DNA from: Trochalopteron elliotii
Lineage: Eukaryota; Chordata; Aves; Passeriformes; Leiothrichidae
DNA: 64,000 bases
Direction of reading: 5' to 3'
NCBI GenBank assembly: GCA_024734555.1
Contig: JANPWX010000029.1
Location: 1,495,072 to 1,559,071, forward strand
Shown in pieces: positions 63,646-64,000 of this stretch. Numbering within the stretch: position 1 is the stretch's first letter; each line of letters begins with the position of its first letter. The position numbers and the translations under genes were made by a program. The notes beneath the pieces are model-generated. The model did not search any database and was not told the DNA's origin. It worked only from the letters and a program-made list of their open reading frames with translations.

Positions 63646-64000
63646 GCCTTCTAGCTGCATATACAACAAATTTTATTGCCACCCAAAATTGCCTTTTATT
63701 CCTTGGGTGGGTGGGGAGGTGTAGAAGAAAGGTTGAAACCAGACTTTTTCCTAACCTATCCTCAGGTTATATCACTGGGACATATTTCTGGTGTTGTTCA
63801 ATCTCCCTGAAATACACCTCCCTGAAATTCAAAGGGGGAACGTGGCTGTATGGGGTTAATCTTGGGATTTTACAAAAGAGTTTAGATCAAATCAAAACCC
63901 TTGGCTATTGGTGAGCCACAGGTTCTCCTTGATCATGTAAGTCCTTCCATCACCCACTCCAGCACGGCACTTCTGAAATGCCAAAATCTGTCACTTCTGA
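63646..64000. other. Unique non-coding DNA to window end
   Basis: The 94-codon open stretch at 63630-63914 (+) begins inside the core of element C and has no recognised domain. It is not called as a gene. Nothing else is evident. Confidence 0.55.

Noticed and set aside
1..64000. Bacterial-type features (operons, CRISPR arrays, ribosome binding sites, tRNA genes)
   Set aside because: CR1, ERV LTRs, microsatellites and the lack of dense ORFs show a vertebrate nuclear genome; no cloverleaf or spaced-repeat array was found.

Overview
The window is non-coding vertebrate nuclear DNA, almost certainly from a bird. The main evidence is the 3' end of a CR1 LINE at 1-72, with antisense CR1 tail pieces near 1457 and 9706. 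Several LTRs with avian endogenous-retrovirus architecture agree with this. The DNA is AT-rich and CpG-poor, with scattered GC-richer patches and no CpG island. I recognise no protein-coding exon, rRNA or tRNA gene on either strand. The longest stop-free stretch is 166 codons (18594-19094, +) and resembles no family I know. Most other stop-free stretches are chance products or microsatellite artefacts. The window is best read as a gene desert or a very long intron.

Layout. 1-1628: CR1 ends and a long TTTATA microsatellite. 1629-34000: mostly unique DNA, with an LTR at 5061-5478 (+), an LTR-like stretch near 12600-12900, a possible decayed retroelement on the minus strand near 15760-16560, and a few blocks that look like conserved non-coding elements (about 3185, 14400 and 19440). 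34000-36000: a solo LTR in minus orientation (34056-34478), a perfect 57-bp tandem duplication (34901-35017), and two unexplained overlapping open stretches on opposite strands. 36000-49000: largely featureless, with small tandem duplications. 49000-64000: the richest part, with candidate regulatory blocks, a CTTT microsatellite, a palindromic LTR-derived element (57857-58383), an ancient MIR-like SINE (60555-60765), and a family of three related elements.

The most interesting signal is that family, at 49154-49264 (A), 53841-53955 (B) and 63546-63645 (C). Each has a TCAATTA-containing left motif, then 42-44 bp of start-to-start spacing, then a 49-bp core. The core aligns without gaps in all three (44-46 of 49 identical in each pair), and all three lie in the same orientation. 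No transposon hallmark is visible. I infer a duplicated homeodomain-type cis-regulatory module, probably serving a developmental gene outside the window. Conservation and activity cannot be shown from this sequence alone.
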